A stretch of 64,000 bases of DNA from contig NC_059283.1 of NCBI RefSeq assembly GCF_017591435.1, forward strand, positions 11,855,945 through 11,919,944, written 5' to 3'. Positions 47,225 through 59,727 of the stretch are shown here, piece by piece. A model generated the notes under the pieces. It did not search any database and was not told the origin of the DNA. It saw nothing but the letters and a program-made list of their open reading frames with translations. Positions within the stretch are counted from its first letter, which is position 1; every line of letters starts with the position of its first letter. Source of the DNA: Portunus trituberculatus (taxonomy: Eukaryota; Arthropoda; Malacostraca; Decapoda; Portunidae). The position numbers were made by a program, and so were the translations under genes.

Positions 47225-49389
47225 ATCTTTGCCGCCCAACCCCATCTCGCCTCCCACCCAGCCCGCCACCCACCAGCTACCTCTCCCACTCGCTCCCTGT
47301 CCCTCCTTTCTTCTTTTCCACAATTTATTAATTTGCTCGTGGAAAAACGCGTGGTAATGCATGGAAATCTTGTCAATTGAGGTAAATTTGGAGGAGAGGG
47401 ACAGTGGGAGGGAGGAGGGACCGTCTGTGTTTGGGTCCGGAGACGTCTTGGCGGGACAGTGACCGGGGACATGGCCATCACCTTATCTAACTCATTGTTG
47501 TGGGTTATTTATCTACCACCGAGGTTAATTGTGGCTCTCCTTCACTCTCAGAGTTTGGACACAGAGGGCGGTGCAGCTGAGTCGTGGTGTGCAGCGCGGC
47601 GGGGGGCGGGGAGGGTGTGTGTCTGGAGCCGTTATATTTACGTAACGGAAACCATTTTGAAAATCGCGAGAAGAAAGAAGGCGCCCAGACTGGAATATAC
47701 TGTATTTTTTTACGTGGAAAAATATTTAATTAACATACAAAATATAATAACTTTACCGCGCCCGGCAACAACAAAGTACGAATCGTGGATGTGTCTGCAC
47801 GTTTCACCAACGGCGCCACAAAACATTATAGTCTTGAGAAGGAAAACACAGCCAGACAAGGTTGTAGTGCTTTTCCTAAATACCAAAAAGTTTTACTTTT
47901 CAGCGCAATAAAGTAAACACAAATCCTTCGTCGCATAAAGAAAATAATATTTTCATCTTCGGCGCCATAATGACATAGAAATGGAAAATACGAAAAGTTA
48001 GACTAGATATTATTGAATATTATTACTTGGGTCATGTTTTTCACGTTTCTCAAGTCTTATATCAAACAACAAAACAATCCTAGGCGTGCTAATTAAAAAT
48101 GAGCAATAATTCATAACGTCACTTTAATATTATTCTTACGATAAACAAAAAACATCGCTGGACTTGATCTTATCACGCCTCAAAACTTGCTTTACTATGC
48201 TATCAATGAATCAAGCATCAAATCAACGCCAACTCCATTAAGAAGACAGAAAATATTTTTCCCTGGCGCCGAGATGGCTTTTTTTACGCGCAATTTGAGT
48301 GACTCCTCCTCCTCTTCCCTTCCCCTCACGCTTCAACTCTCCCTTCCACCTCCACCTCCTTCGCTTCCTTCTACACCCAAAGTCCTGAAAACACCTAGAA
48401 GCACATGGAAAACCCGACATAATACATTAAATGTGGAGGTGTTGACTGTGATGGGGCAGTGACTGCATGGGTAGGCAGTGGCGGGCAGGTGGCTGGAGGG
48501 GCTGGGCGGGTCGTGGCGCCAAAAATACATTGTTGTGGTGTCGTGTGGCGGTGGTGTTGACAATAGGCTCATGTAATTTGTATAGGCCTGTGTTGTGGGG
48601 TGGTGTGGTGGTTACGTGGTGTCTGGTGGTACTGTGGTAGTGTCTGGTTGTGGTGATGGTTGCGATTGGTTGTGTTCAGTAGGCCTATGTAATTTGCATA
48701 TGCCTGTGTTGCGGTGGTGTCTGGTAGTATTGTGGTGTGTTGTGTGGTGAGCGATGGTACTGTGGTGGTGCCTGGTATATGTATGGTGTGTGCTGTGTGG
48801 TGGTTTGGTGGTGGTGGTGGTGGTGGTGGTGGTGTGGTGGTGGTGGTGGGTGTGTGGTGCTGGTGGCTGTGTGCTGTGTGTTTGGTGGTTATGGTGGCTG
48901 TGTGGTGTACGATGGTGGTGGTGGCTGTGTGCTGTGTGTGTGGTAGTGATGGTGGCTGTGTGGTGTATAATGATGGTGGTGGTGGTGGCTGTGTGCTCTG
49001 AGGAGGTGATGGTGGCGGTGTGGTGTATGATCGTGTTGGTGGTAGTGGTGGCTGTGCGCTGTGTGGTGGTGATGGTGGCTGTATAGTGTGGTGGTGGTGG
49101 TGGTGGTGACTGTGTAATGTATGATCGTGGTGATGGTTGTGGTGGTGGTGGTGGTGGTGGTGATGTGTGTGGTGGTGGTGGTGGTGGTAGCTGTGTGGTG
49201 GTAGTGATAACGGTACGTTCTCACAAGTCAATTGATCTGTGTGTGTGTGTGTGTGTGTGAGTGCGCGACCAATCACAAAACTGTATGTAAAATCATAATT
49301 GGTGTTTTACTTTCAATTTTCTTCTTTACACACTCCATCCTTCCATCTCTTTTCTCATAATTCCTTTGTAATCTATATACTTCTTAGTG

Positions 49390-49446
<57 letters not shown>
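47225..49446 (+). repeat. Array unit 4 (core to G)
   Basis: Core at 47225-48530, F at 48531-49219, (GT)n at 49220-49258, G at 49267-49390, (CA)n at 49391-49446. Modules B and C are missing on its left, replaced by the Harbinger block. Confidence 0.9.
47471..47911 (+). CDS. Doubtful 146-codon frame in array core (unit 4)
   Basis: The same frame as in unit 2 (37356), uninterrupted. It differs at several residues, for example R to S before LDTEGG, C to Y at LECTVFF, and T to I at YLTN. It has no recognised domain and no sign of constraint. Confidence 0.12.
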   Translation: MAITLSNSLLWVIYLPPRLIVALLHSQSLDTEGGAAESWCAARRGAGRVCVWSRYIYVTETILKIARRKKAPRLEYTVFFYVEKYLINIQNIITLPRPATTKYESWMCLHVSPTAPQNIIVLRRKTQPDKVVVLFLNTKKFYFSAQ

Positions 49447-49447
<1 letters not shown>

Positions 49448-50503
49448 TATCTGTGCCTTTGCCTCTGTGTAGAGAAAGCAGCGCGGCAGGTGGCAGTGTA
49501 GAAATATTATTAATTTCGTTTTATTACCTTGTAAGAGAGAGAGAGAGAGAGGGGGCTTTTATACATCTAAGCATAACTCTACTAAATCCTAATACCTTCA
49601 CTCCGTCACCTGCTCAATCCTAACCGTCCCTGTCTCAGCGTAACCCTACACAGGAAAACCGCGTCTTTAGTCCCTGCTACCCCTGTCTCTTGTTCGCCTT
49701 GTTTTCTCCCTGACCCTGCTACCCTACTTCTCCTGTCTCTTGCTCACCATGTTCTCTCCCCTGTTAATACGTGATTCCTCTCATCCCAGCACGCCTGTCC
49801 GCTCCCCTGTGGTGTTCTGCTCCTCCTTCCTGGAGTGTGATACATTATGACGATTGGCAGTAATTGCGTTAGTGGTCTGTACTCGTATGATTGATCGCGT
49901 TACCTGTATATAATTCACACATTGCTACTTCTACCGCTAGCACTACCACCACTATTACCACAACCACTCCTACGCTCCTTCTTACAATACCAGTTCAGAT
50001 TTCTTCCTCTATCTATAACTTCCAAATTTTTATGGTAATATTACAAAAAGACAGTATTTGGCAACTGAATGTCTTGGTCTGGATCTGGATCTTAGAATTT
50101 CAATGTGGCTGGTCTGAACGAGGCTACAATAATTTCTTTATTTATTTAAGCCTTATAAAAGACATTTTAGGGGATGCTTATATAATTTTGTGATTGTTTT
50201 TCTCCTCTTTTTCTTCACATTGATCAAGAAACACGTGGAGGTTTGCCTATTTATTGATAGTGGAGATAGTGGCGCGGGTAAATCGTTCATCTTTGTGACT
50301 AGACACTGTCGCCCGCCGCCCATCTGCCTCCACCCACCACTCACACGCCTCCACTACTGCACCCTCCCAAACATCCACTTACCCACACCCACCCACCCAC
50401 TCACCCTCTTATCCACATCCACTATCCCATCTTCCCACCCATTCGTTCATCCATCAACCCATCCACTACCACTTCCACTTACTCGCTGGCCACTCACACG
50501 CAG

Positions 50504-50550
<47 letters not shown>

Positions 50551-50600
50551 ATCATCCTCATTAACATCGTCATCATTCGGAAACAAATACTCTTAATAGA

Positions 50601-50631
<31 letters not shown>

Positions 50632-50691
50632 CTAGTAAAACAAGAACAACAAAAACAAAAACGACAGCTGTTTCTACTACTGTTCTTGCTG

Positions 50692-50745
<54 letters not shown>

Positions 50746-53015
50746 TTAAACTCTCACACCACCACAACCACCACCACCATCCCACTACACCAACACACCA
50801 CCACCACACACTACCATAACACTACACCAGTGAATCTTTGCCGCCCAGCCCCGCCCCGCCCCGCCTCTCACCCAGCCCCGCCACCCACCAGCTACCTCTC
50901 CCACTCGCTCCCTGTCACTCCTTTCTTCTTTTCCACAATTTATTAATTTCCTCGTGGAAAAAATGCGTGGAAATGCCTGTAAATCCTGTCAATTAAGGTC
51001 AATTTGGAGGAGAGGGAAAGTGGGAGGGAGGAGGGACCGTCTGTGTTTGGGTCTGAGGACGTCTTGGCGGGACAGTGACCGGGGACATGGCCATCACCTT
51101 ATCTAACTCATTGTTGTGGGTTATTTATCTACCACCGAGGTTAATTGTGGCTCTCCTTCACTCTCAGCGTCTGGACACAGAGGGCGGTGCAGCTGAGTCG
51201 TGGTGTGCAGCGCGGCGGGGGGCGGGAAGGGGATGTGTCTGGCGCCGGTATATTTACGTAACGGAAACCATTTTGAAAATCGCGAGAAGAAAGAAGGCGC
51301 CCAGACTGGAATGTACTGTATTTTTTGATGTGGAAAAATATTTAACTAACATACAAAATATAATAACTTTACCGCGCCCGGCAACAACAAAATACGTTTC
51401 GTGGATGTGTCTGCACGTTTCACCAACGGCGCCACAAAACATTATAGTCGTGAGAAGGAAAACACAGCCAGACAAGGTTGTAGTGCCTTTTCTAACTATC
51501 AAAAAGTTTTACTTTTCAGCGCAATAAAGTAAACACAAATCCTTCGTCGCATAAAGAAAATAATATTTTCATCTTCGGCGCCATAATGACATAGAAATGG
51601 AAAATACGAAAAGTTAGACTAGATATTATTGAATATTATTACTTGGGTCATGTTTTTCATGTTTTCCAAGTCTTATATCAAACAACAAAACAATCCTAGG
51701 CGTGCTAATTAAAAATGAGCAATAATTCATAACGTCACTTTAATGTTATTCTTACGATAAACAAAAAACATCGCTGGACTTGATCTTATCACGCCTCAAA
51801 ACTTGCTTTACTATGCTATCAATGAATCAAGCATCAAATCAACGCCAACTCCATTAATAAGGCAGAAAGTATATTTCCCTGGCGCCGAGATGGGTTTTTT
51901 ACGCGCAAATTGAGTGATTCCTCCTCCTCCTCCCTTCCCCCTTAAGCTTCATCTCTCTTCCACCTCCACCTCCTCCGCTTCCTTCTACACCCAGAGTCCT
52001 GAAAACACCTAGAAGCACATGGAAACCCGACATAATACGTTAAATGTGGAGGTGTTGACTGTGATGGGGCAGTGACTGCATGGGTAGGCAGTGGAGGGGC
52101 GGGGATGGCGGACGGTGGCTAGAGGGGCTGGGCGGGTCGTGGCGCCAAAAATACATTGTTGTGGTGTCGTGTGGCGGTGGTGTTGACAATAGGCTCATGT
52201 AATTTGTATAGGCCTGTGTTGTGGGGTGGTGTGGTGGTGTCTGGTGGTGCTGTGGTAGTGTCTGTAGTTGTGGTAGTGGTGGTAGTGTTCTGTTCAGTAG
52301 GCCTGTGTAATTTGCATATGCCTGTGTTGCGGTGGTGTTTGGTGTGTTCCTGTGGTGTCTGGTAGTATTGTGGTGTGTTGTGTGGTGAGTGATGGTACTG
52401 TGGTGGTGTCTGGTGGTGGTATCTGTTATTTGTATGGTGTGTGCTGTGTGGTGGTGGTGGTGGTGGTGGTGGCTCTGTCATGTGTGGTGGTGGTGATGGC
52501 TGTGTGGTGTATGATGGTGGTGGTGGTGGGTGTGTTTTGATGGTGGCTTTGTGCTGTGTGTGTTTTGGTGATGGTGGTGGTGGTAGTGGTGGCTGTGTGC
52601 TCTGTGGTGGTGGCTGTGTGGTGTATGATCGTGGTGGTGGTGGTGGTTGCTGTGCGCTGTGTGGTGGTGATGGTGGCTGTATAGTGTGGTGGTGGTGGTG
52701 GCTGTGTGGTGTATGATCGTGGTGGTGGTAGTGATAGCTGTGCGCTGTGTGGTAGTGATGGTAGCTGTGTAGTGTATGATGGTGGTGGTGGTGGTGGTGG
52801 TGGTGGTGGTGAGTATGTTTTGTGTAGTGGCGGTGGTGGTGGTGGTGGTGGTGGCTATGTGGTGTGTGGTGGTGGTGGTGGTGGTGGCTATGTCGTGTGT
52901 GGTGGTGGTGGTGGTGGTGGTGGTGGTGGCGGCAATGTGGTGTGTGGCGGTGGTGGTGGTAGCTGTGTGGTGTGTGGTGGTAGTGTTAACGATACGCTCT
53001 CACTAAGTCAACTGA

Positions 53016-53092
<77 letters not shown>

Positions 53093-53227
53093 TTAACCAA
53101 CCAATCACTAAGCTGTATGTATAATAATAGGTGTATAACTCTCAATTCTCTTGTTTACTTATTCCATCCTTCCATCTTTACATTTCTTTTCTCTTAATCC
53201 CTTTATAATCAATATACTTCTTACTGG

Positions 53228-53275
<48 letters not shown>
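49447..53275 (+). repeat. Array unit 5 (complete: A-B-C-core-F-G)
   Basis: A at 49447-49915, B at 49916-50503, (CA)n at 50505-50549, C at 50550-50830, core at 50831-52150, F at 52151-53018. Then a mixed (CT)n/(GT)n at 53019-53092, G at 53093-53230 and (CA)n at 53231-53275. This is the most complete unit and a good reference for the module order. Its F module is longer because of an expanded GGT region at 52780-52975. Confidence 0.9.
51087..51527 (+). CDS. Doubtful 146-codon frame in array core (unit 5)
   Basis: Third open copy of the frame described at 37356. Amino-acid changes include V to G at 'RVCVW', E to V at 'KYESW' and L to P at 'VVLFL'. These are not the pattern of a constrained protein. 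Confidence 0.12.
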   Translation: MAITLSNSLLWVIYLPPRLIVALLHSQRLDTEGGAAESWCAARRGAGRGCVWRRYIYVTETILKIARRKKAPRLECTVFFDVEKYLTNIQNIITLPRPATTKYVSWMCLHVSPTAPQNIIVVRRKTQPDKVVVPFLTIKKFYFSAQ

Positions 53276-53279
<4 letters not shown>

Positions 53280-53532
53280 TTTAGTCCCTTCTGCCCCTGC
53301 TACCCCTGCTTCCCCTATCTCTTGCTCGCCTTGTTTTCTCCCTGACCCTGCTACCCTTACTTCTCCTGTCTCTTGCTCACCTTGTTCTTTCCCCTGTTAA
53401 TACGTGATTACTCTCATCCCAGCACGCCTGTCCGCTCCCCCGGTGTTCTGCCTCTCCTTCCTCGAGTGTGATACATTATGACGATTGGCAGTAATTGCGT
53501 TAGTGGTATGATTGATCGCGTTACCTGTAATT
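53276..53532 (+). repeat. Truncated module A at the right end of the array
   Basis: Resumes at 'cgtctttagtccctt' and matches units 3 and 5 through 'gattggcagtaattgcgtta' and 'gattgatcgcgttacctgta'. It then passes into unique sequence, marking the right edge of the array. Confidence 0.85.
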
Positions 53533-53985
53533 CGGTATCAAATAGAATGGATTTATTACATGTAATGGAATTTTAGCGGTCTTGCTTTTCATTTAATGGG
53601 TTGTAAATTAACGGAAGGGAGTGTGGTGCGCTGACACTTTAATATGAGTGATGGTGCTGTATTCAATTTGACACCTGCAAAGGACTTAATGTTTTCCCTC
53701 CCTGCATTATTTGTTGAGCTGTGTTATGTAAATGTGTCGCCTTCAGTGTCAATTTCAGCCGTAAATCACTTTTCCCATAAATCATTTTCACTTCAAACGC
53801 ATCGTATCAATTAGCTTTAGTTTGAAAATGATTGTTTCCTTTATATAAATACGTGTCACAATATCAGTAACCAAAAATTTCTTATAAAAATTTTCTTATA
53901 AACATTTTTGCACTTAATGTCATAAGTAGCGTCCTGTAATTCAGCTTCAGTTCCCCATTTACTATTACCTTCCTATATCTGGATT
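53533..53985. other. Unique sequence, no gene recognised
   Basis: A/T-rich unique sequence with no repeat or frame of note. Confidence 0.5.
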
Positions 53986-54025
53986 TCTTCTAACATTACC
54001 TGAAAACTTCTTATAAAACTTCTCT

Positions 54026-54114
54026 TCCTCCTCCTCTTCTTACTCCTCTTCTTATTCCTCCTCCTCCTCCTCCTCCTCCTCCTCCTCCTCCTCCTCCTCC
54101 TCCTCCACCTCCTC
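54026..54114. repeat. (CCT)n microsatellite
   Basis: CCT/CTT repeats, perfect over about 54058-54108. Confidence 0.95.
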
Positions 54115-54318
54115 AGCAATCGGGGTGTATTTTTCGTTTTATTTTTTGCCGGGTAACGCCGGAGGGAGTGGTGGGTGGGGAGGAGCTTCATCTGTTCTCT
54201 TCTTGCTTCCTACTAAGTAAGTAGCTTCTGTAGATGTAGCATAGTAAAAGAGTGACCTCGTCATAGATCGCAAGGCCTCCTGTCACTCGTCCTTCCTATG
54301 TTTTCCTATGTATTGCTC

Positions 54319-54369
54319 CCCCTCCTCCTCCTCCTCCTCCTCCTCCTCCTCCTCCTCCTCCTTCCTCCT
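54319..54369. repeat. (CCT)n microsatellite
   Basis: A perfect CCT tract in a pyrimidine-rich region extending to about 54560. Confidence 0.95.
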
Positions 54370-54639
54370 CTTAGGAAATCCAAACACCACTAGTCTTCCT
54401 CCTCGATTCGTCCTTTTTTCTCTGAATATTTTCCTCTTTTTTTTCTCTTGTCATGAATTCATCGATACATTTCTGCCACTCCTTCCTCCTCATTTACTTT
54501 CCCTCCGTTTAATTTCCTCTCCATTTATCCGTTCTCTCCTTCTCCGCCTCGCTTTAAAATGGTTCATTCTCAACTCGAAAATCTCTCCAATGTGTGTGCG
54601 TGACTCGACATTGGAGATTGGAGAGTGCTGGTGGTGACG

Positions 54640-54721
54640 TGCTGGAGTAGTAATAGTGGTGGTAGTGGTAGTGGTAGTACTGGTAGTGGTGGCGATAGTA
54701 GCTGGAGGAGGAGGAGGAGGA

Positions 54722-54756
<35 letters not shown>

Positions 54757-54828
54757 AGAAGCAAAGGAGAAAGAGGAGGAGGTGGTGGTGAAGAAAAGTT
54801 GTAAAAATAGTAGTAGTAGTAGTAGTAC

Positions 54829-54917
<89 letters not shown>

Positions 54918-55053
54918 CTAGTAGTAGTTATAGTAGTAGCAGCAGCAGCAGCAGTAGAAGTACCAGTAGTGGTAATAGTAATAGTAGTAATAATGGTAGC
55001 TGTAGTAGTATTAGCAGTAATAGCAGTATTAATAGTAGTAATAGTAGTAGTAA

Positions 55054-55094
<41 letters not shown>

Positions 55095-55247
55095 ATGGTA
55101 CTTGTATTAGTAGCAGTAGACGTAATTGTTGTCGCTCTTGTTATTGTCGTTCATGTTATTTCTGTTGTTATCGTTTTTGTTTGTTATTTTGTTGTTGTTG
55201 TTTTTGCAGTTGATATTGTTGTAGCAGCAGCAGCAGCAGCAGCAAAG
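54640..55247. repeat. (AGT)n-dominated trinucleotide complex
   Basis: AGT/GGT at 54645-54705, GTT at 54723-54757, long AGT at 54811-54925, further AGT/AAT/AGC mixtures to 55125, GTT-rich to 55210 and AGC at 55219-55245. The 185-codon Ser-rich frame is an artefact. Confidence 0.95.
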
Positions 55248-55351
55248 ATAATACAAATATCTTAGAAATATTGTCAGACACCATTATAAATTCTTTTCAT
55301 TACGTTTAGTACAGTAAAAAAAATTCAACTAGTGTTTTATTTATGCAGGAT

Positions 55352-55535
55352 GGACAGCTGGCCAAGGGCAATAAAATATGGAATAAAAAGGCCCACTGAC
55401 TTGCTAGTTCCCTCAAAAGACACGAGTGTTAACCAAAAATCAGGGACAAATGTCTTGACACCTCTCTCTTAGAAGTCAAGTCGTAGGAAGATGGAAGCAC
55501 AGAAGCAGGCAGGAGTTCCAGAGCTTACCAGGTGA
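55352..55535 (-). mobile_element. Non-LTR 3' UTR and coding edge (family 1)
   Basis: Contains 'ctggccaagggcaataaaat', 'aaaggcccactgacttgcta' and 'gaagcaggcaggagttccag', in the same order as at 10137. It breaks off at 'agcttaccaggtgaaa', so it is 5' truncated. Confidence 0.62.
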
Positions 55536-55830
55536 AATAAACATACGGTGAAATAGATGTAAAGAGTACAAAATACAAAAAGAAAGGAAAATAGTAAAGG
55601 TTTATTTCCACAAAAAGGCTTCAGTAGAAAAGAAACGCACGATTTAATTTCCTTTTACCTTTAAATTTCAAATCTTTGTTTTTTTATGACAGAGAAAGAT
55701 TTGTTTCAAAATGTTTTCGTTCCAAATTTAAGAACAATTGGATAAAACTTTCGAAAAACACCAAAAAGGTCATAAATATACATTTCTTTCCCTTTCCTCC
55801 TCTTCTCTCACCTTTCTCTTCTTTCTTCCT

Positions 55831-55877
55831 TCTCCTCCTCCTCCTCCTCCTCCTCCTCCTCCTCCTCCTCCTCCTCC
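55831..55877. repeat. (CCT)n microsatellite
   Basis: A perfect CCT tract. Confidence 0.95.
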
Positions 55878-55967
55878 TGCCTAACCTCTAAATCTTTATT
55901 TCCTTCCTCCATGCCTTACATTTTCTCCTCGCATTTGTATTCACGTCATTTCTCTATTTAAAATCCT

Positions 55968-56180
<213 letters not shown>

Positions 56181-56299
56181 TTTGCTCCCTATCTCCTCAT
56201 CGTTCTCCACTCTCTCTTTTCCTCCGCTATCCTCTTCTCTCCTCTTCCTGTGTCCTCTTTCCTCCTGTTTCCTCTCACACTATCGCTCTCCCTTGTGTG

Positions 56300-56340
<41 letters not shown>

Positions 56341-56360
56341 GTTTTTTTTTTTTTCTTCTT
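56300..56360. repeat. (CT)n then poly-T
   Basis: A CT tract followed by T runs. Confidence 0.93.
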
Positions 56361-56539
56361 TCTTCTTCTTTTATTTATTGTTCTGTAAATATTTTCCCTC
56401 AAAAATAAAGGAATTAATTGGGTTATCGCTCACCCTCACTTAGTGTTTTTATTTTTTTCCTCAAGTCAATCTGTTTTTATTCCCATTTGGCGATCAAATT
56501 TTCCCCCTCTATCTTGTTTTCCTTTCTCCTCCCCCTCGC

Positions 56540-56925
56540 AATACATGAAAAAAGAAAAAGAAAATTAAAAAGACATTCTCACCAATATTGTTTTTTCATG
56601 TCTTTTCTTCCCTCTTCGATTTTTTTTCAATGGTTTTAACAAGAATCATTTTCTTATTCCATTCATTCTCACTTTCAAGAGAAAATTAAAAGAACATTCT
56701 CACCAATATTGTTTTTTGATGTCTTTTCTTCCCCCTTCGTTTTTTTTTTTTTTCAAGAGTTTTAACAAAAGTCATTTTCTTATTACATTCATTCTCACTT
56801 TCAAGAGAAAAAAACATTCACCAGTATTGTTTTTTTTTTTTTCGTGTCTTTTCTTCCCTCCTTCGATTTTTTTTTTTTCAAGATTTTTTTATGAGTCATT
56901 TTGTTATTCCTTTCATCCTCACTCT
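56540..56925. repeat. ~121-bp tandem repeat, three copies
   Basis: 'cattctcaccaatattgttt' at about 56574 and 56695, and a variant ('cattcaccagtattgttttt') at about 56815. Each is followed by 'tgtcttttcttccctcttcg', a T run, 'gttttaacaagaatcatttt' and 'cattctcactttcaagagaa'. Confidence 0.9.
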
Positions 56926-57174
56926 CACAACATCCATTTCACTCATATATTTACTAAACTCTATCTTTTACTCAACTTCGTACTAATCCATTTACACTTT
57001 TTATTTCACACTATCTCTCTCTCTTCTCACTCCCATCCTTCCCTTTCCTTCTGCACCTTCCGTATCGCTGCAGAGTCTGGGATGGGTCCTCGCCCCTTGG
57101 GAATGGCCGAGGCTCTGACGACGAGGAAGGGGAAGCGTGAGGTGGAGTGGTGAGGTGATGGGAAAGAGAGACAA

Positions 57175-57920
57175 CAAGCTCGTATCCTCAAACCTTTCTA
57201 TGTTTCACCTCTACTATTTCAAAAGGCTTTATCTAAATGTACACGAGTTTTTAAGATGTTTTTTATGGTTCCGAAGGCAGATTGGCTATATTTCTACACT
57301 ATTAACTGGAGAAACACTCTTGAAATCCCCGGTAATCATTTCGGTGTCCTTGGAAAATAGTCGTGATGAGAAAGGAGCGATTTTTAAGGTGTTTTACGGT
57401 TCTAGCAGGAAATTGACCGGATTTCTACACTATTAACTGGAGAAACACTCTTGAAAACGCCGTTAATCATCTCTGCGACCCTTGAAAATAGTCGTGGTGA
57501 GAAAGAAGAGCGATTTTTAAGGTGTTTATACGGTTCTAGAAGAGGATTGACAGAATTTCTACATTATCAACTGGAGAAACACTCTTGAAAACACCATTAA
57601 TCATCCCTGTGGCCTTTGAAAATAGTCGTCATGACTAAGAAGAGCGATTTTTAAGGTGTTTTTACGGTTTCAAAAGGAGATTGACAGAATTTCTACATTA
57701 CCAACTGGAGAAACATTCTTGAAACCCCAGCTAATCATTTCTGTGACTTTGGAAAATAGTCATGGTGAGAGAGAGAAAGCGATTTTTAAGGTGTTCTAGA
57801 GGGAGATTGACAGAATTTCTACATTATTACCTGGAAAAACACTCTAGAAAACCACGCCAATCATCTATGACCCTTGAAAATGATCGTGGTAAGAAAGCAA
57901 AGCATTTCTGAATACGCACC
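57175..57920 (+). mobile_element. Dispersed VNTR element, five internal repeats
   Basis: Head: 'gctcgtatcctcaaaccttt', then 'ctatttcaaaaggctttatc'. Five repeats of ~120-140 bp start at about 57249, 57371, 57511, 57645 and 57782. Each has 'gatttttaaggtgtttttac', 'acagaatttctacattatta', 'ctggagaaacactcttgaaa' and 'aaaatagtcgtggtgagaaa'. Tail: 'gcaaagcatttctgaata'. The head and tail agree with the copies at 24145 and 61735, so the unit moves as a whole while repeat number varies. Confidence 0.85.
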
Positions 57921-58104
57921 GGAGAGCGAGCGGGATGAGAGTCAGACGGATAGAAACTGATGGAAAGGTTCTCGAAAGTAAGATGGAGAGGAGAGATAAG
58001 CGACAGAAAACGAAAAGGTGGATAGGAGAGAGAAAATCGGAGTGAAGGAGAGAGATAGGTAGCAAAAGGAAAGGAAAATGAGGATAAAAGGATAAAGGAA
58101 AGGT

Positions 58105-58460
58105 TTAGCTTTTCGTCTTATCAACTCTTCTCCTCTAACTGACTGTCTTGATTCTTTAAGTCACCGCCGCAATGTTGCATCTTTATCTGTCTTCTACCGC
58201 TGTTTTCATGCTGTCTGCTCTTCTGAACTTGCTAACTGCTTGCCTTCCCCCCCTCCTGCGGCCTCGCTGCACAAGACTCTCTACTTCTTCTCATCCCTAT
58301 TCTGTCCATCTTCCTAATGCAAGAGTTAACCAGTATCTTCACTCCTTCATTCCCTACACTGGTAAACTCTGGAACTCTACCTGTGTCTGTATTTCCACCT
58401 GCCTATGACTTAAAAGGAGTGTCAAGACACCTCTTACGTTAACTGGACCCTCCTTTTAGA
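58105..58460 (+). mobile_element. Non-LTR retrotransposon 3' end with ORF2 C-terminal remnant (family 1)
   Basis: An open frame (58172-58408) reads ...LPNARVNQYLHSFIPYTGKLWNS..., the C-terminal signature of a LINE ORF2 protein, after a Pro/Arg-rich stretch (LRPRCTRLSTSSHPYSVH). It then goes out of frame. The 3' UTR has 'aaaggagtgtcaagacacct' and breaks off after 'taactggaccctccttttag'. This is the best coding remnant of family 1 in the window. Confidence 0.72.
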
Positions 58461-58614
58461 TGGGATGGGAAAGAGAGGTAGATTTGTATATAGGGTGAAA
58501 AACATGGATAGAATGACAATGAAGGTCGATTGGTAGGAATGGAGGACAGATTGGTTGGAAAAGAATAGGGAAAAATAAATAGAAAGATGAAAGGATAAAA
58601 AGGGAGAAGGAAAG

Positions 58615-58616
<2 letters not shown>

Positions 58617-58649
<33 letters not shown>

Positions 58650-58741
58650 ATGGTTTAAGGAACAAAGTGTGAGAGGGAATGCAAGATTGGAAGAAAGGCG
58701 AGGAAAAGAGAGAAATGGAAAGGAGGAAGGTGTCGATAGAT

Positions 58742-58793
<52 letters not shown>
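58617..58793. repeat. Two (GA)n tracts in a purine-rich region
   Basis: GA at 58617-58647 and 58747-58792. The region from about 57950 to 58100 and from 58460 to 58990 is purine-rich on the plus strand. Confidence 0.93.
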
Positions 58794-58796
<3 letters not shown>

Positions 58797-59057
58797 GGCA
58801 GAATAAACTATGACAGAAAGGATAAAAAAGTATGAAAATAAAAAAGAAGGAAATAAAAAGTAAAAAAAAAACAGAAGTGAATGGAAAAGAGAGAGAGAAA
58901 GGAGAATGATAGAGAAGAGAGAGATTGGAGGAAAAATTAGTCGGAGGAAAGTGTGGAGAGAAGGATGGGTGAGTGGAGGAAAGGAGGAAACTTAGGAATT
59001 ATGAGAAGTAGGAATGTGGGTGAGTGACCGGACACTTGACCGATTTAAAGGTGACTA

Positions 59058-59129
<72 letters not shown>

Positions 59130-59173
59130 TGTGTGTGTGTTGTCATAGATTTACCGCTTATATTCCCCACTTT

Positions 59174-59245
<72 letters not shown>

Positions 59246-59262
59246 TAGATAGATAGATAGAT
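59058..59262. repeat. (CT)n, (GT)n, spacer, (CA)n, (GATA)n
   Basis: CT to 59126, GT to 59140, a 38-bp spacer, CA at 59179-59242 and GATA at 59243-59262. The GT and CA arms are inverted relative to each other, as in the array G modules. Confidence 0.95.
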
Positions 59263-59670
59263 ATTTATTGACCACAGTTACATTGGAAAGAAATTACATA
59301 AAAGGTAAAAGAACAATTGACAAAACATAATAAAAACTCACTGAAAAACTAATAAAAGCTAAAAGAAATTAAAAGTACACACAGACCAGAACTAGCAGAA
59401 CATCGTGCCAAATTTCAAAAACCTAAAAATTCTAAAAAGAAACATTAATAAAGAAAAGTAACTCTGCGATCCACAAAAAAAATTATAAAGTCTTCAAACC
59501 CCAACATTAAAACAAACAACTATACATTAAAAGTATAAACCATTCAAACAACACTAAATGACAGCCACTGCTACACCAAAAGAGAAATCTAATCCATTAT
59601 TACTATTCCAGAAACCTAAAACCACTCCTACTCATTACTAATAGGATTTAAGAATATCATGAACAATTTT
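59243..59670 (-). mobile_element. Retroelement 3' end with (CTAT)n tail, minus strand
   Basis: (GATA)n followed by TATTTATTGACCACAGTTAC is the reverse complement of the junction at 8570-8608. Further sequence is A-rich and unrecognised, so the inner limit is approximate. Confidence 0.4.
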
Positions 59671-59676
59671 GCAAAC

Positions 59677-59678
<2 letters not shown>

Positions 59679-59727
<49 letters not shown>
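59679..59727. repeat. (CA)n microsatellite
   Basis: A perfect CA tract. Confidence 0.97.
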
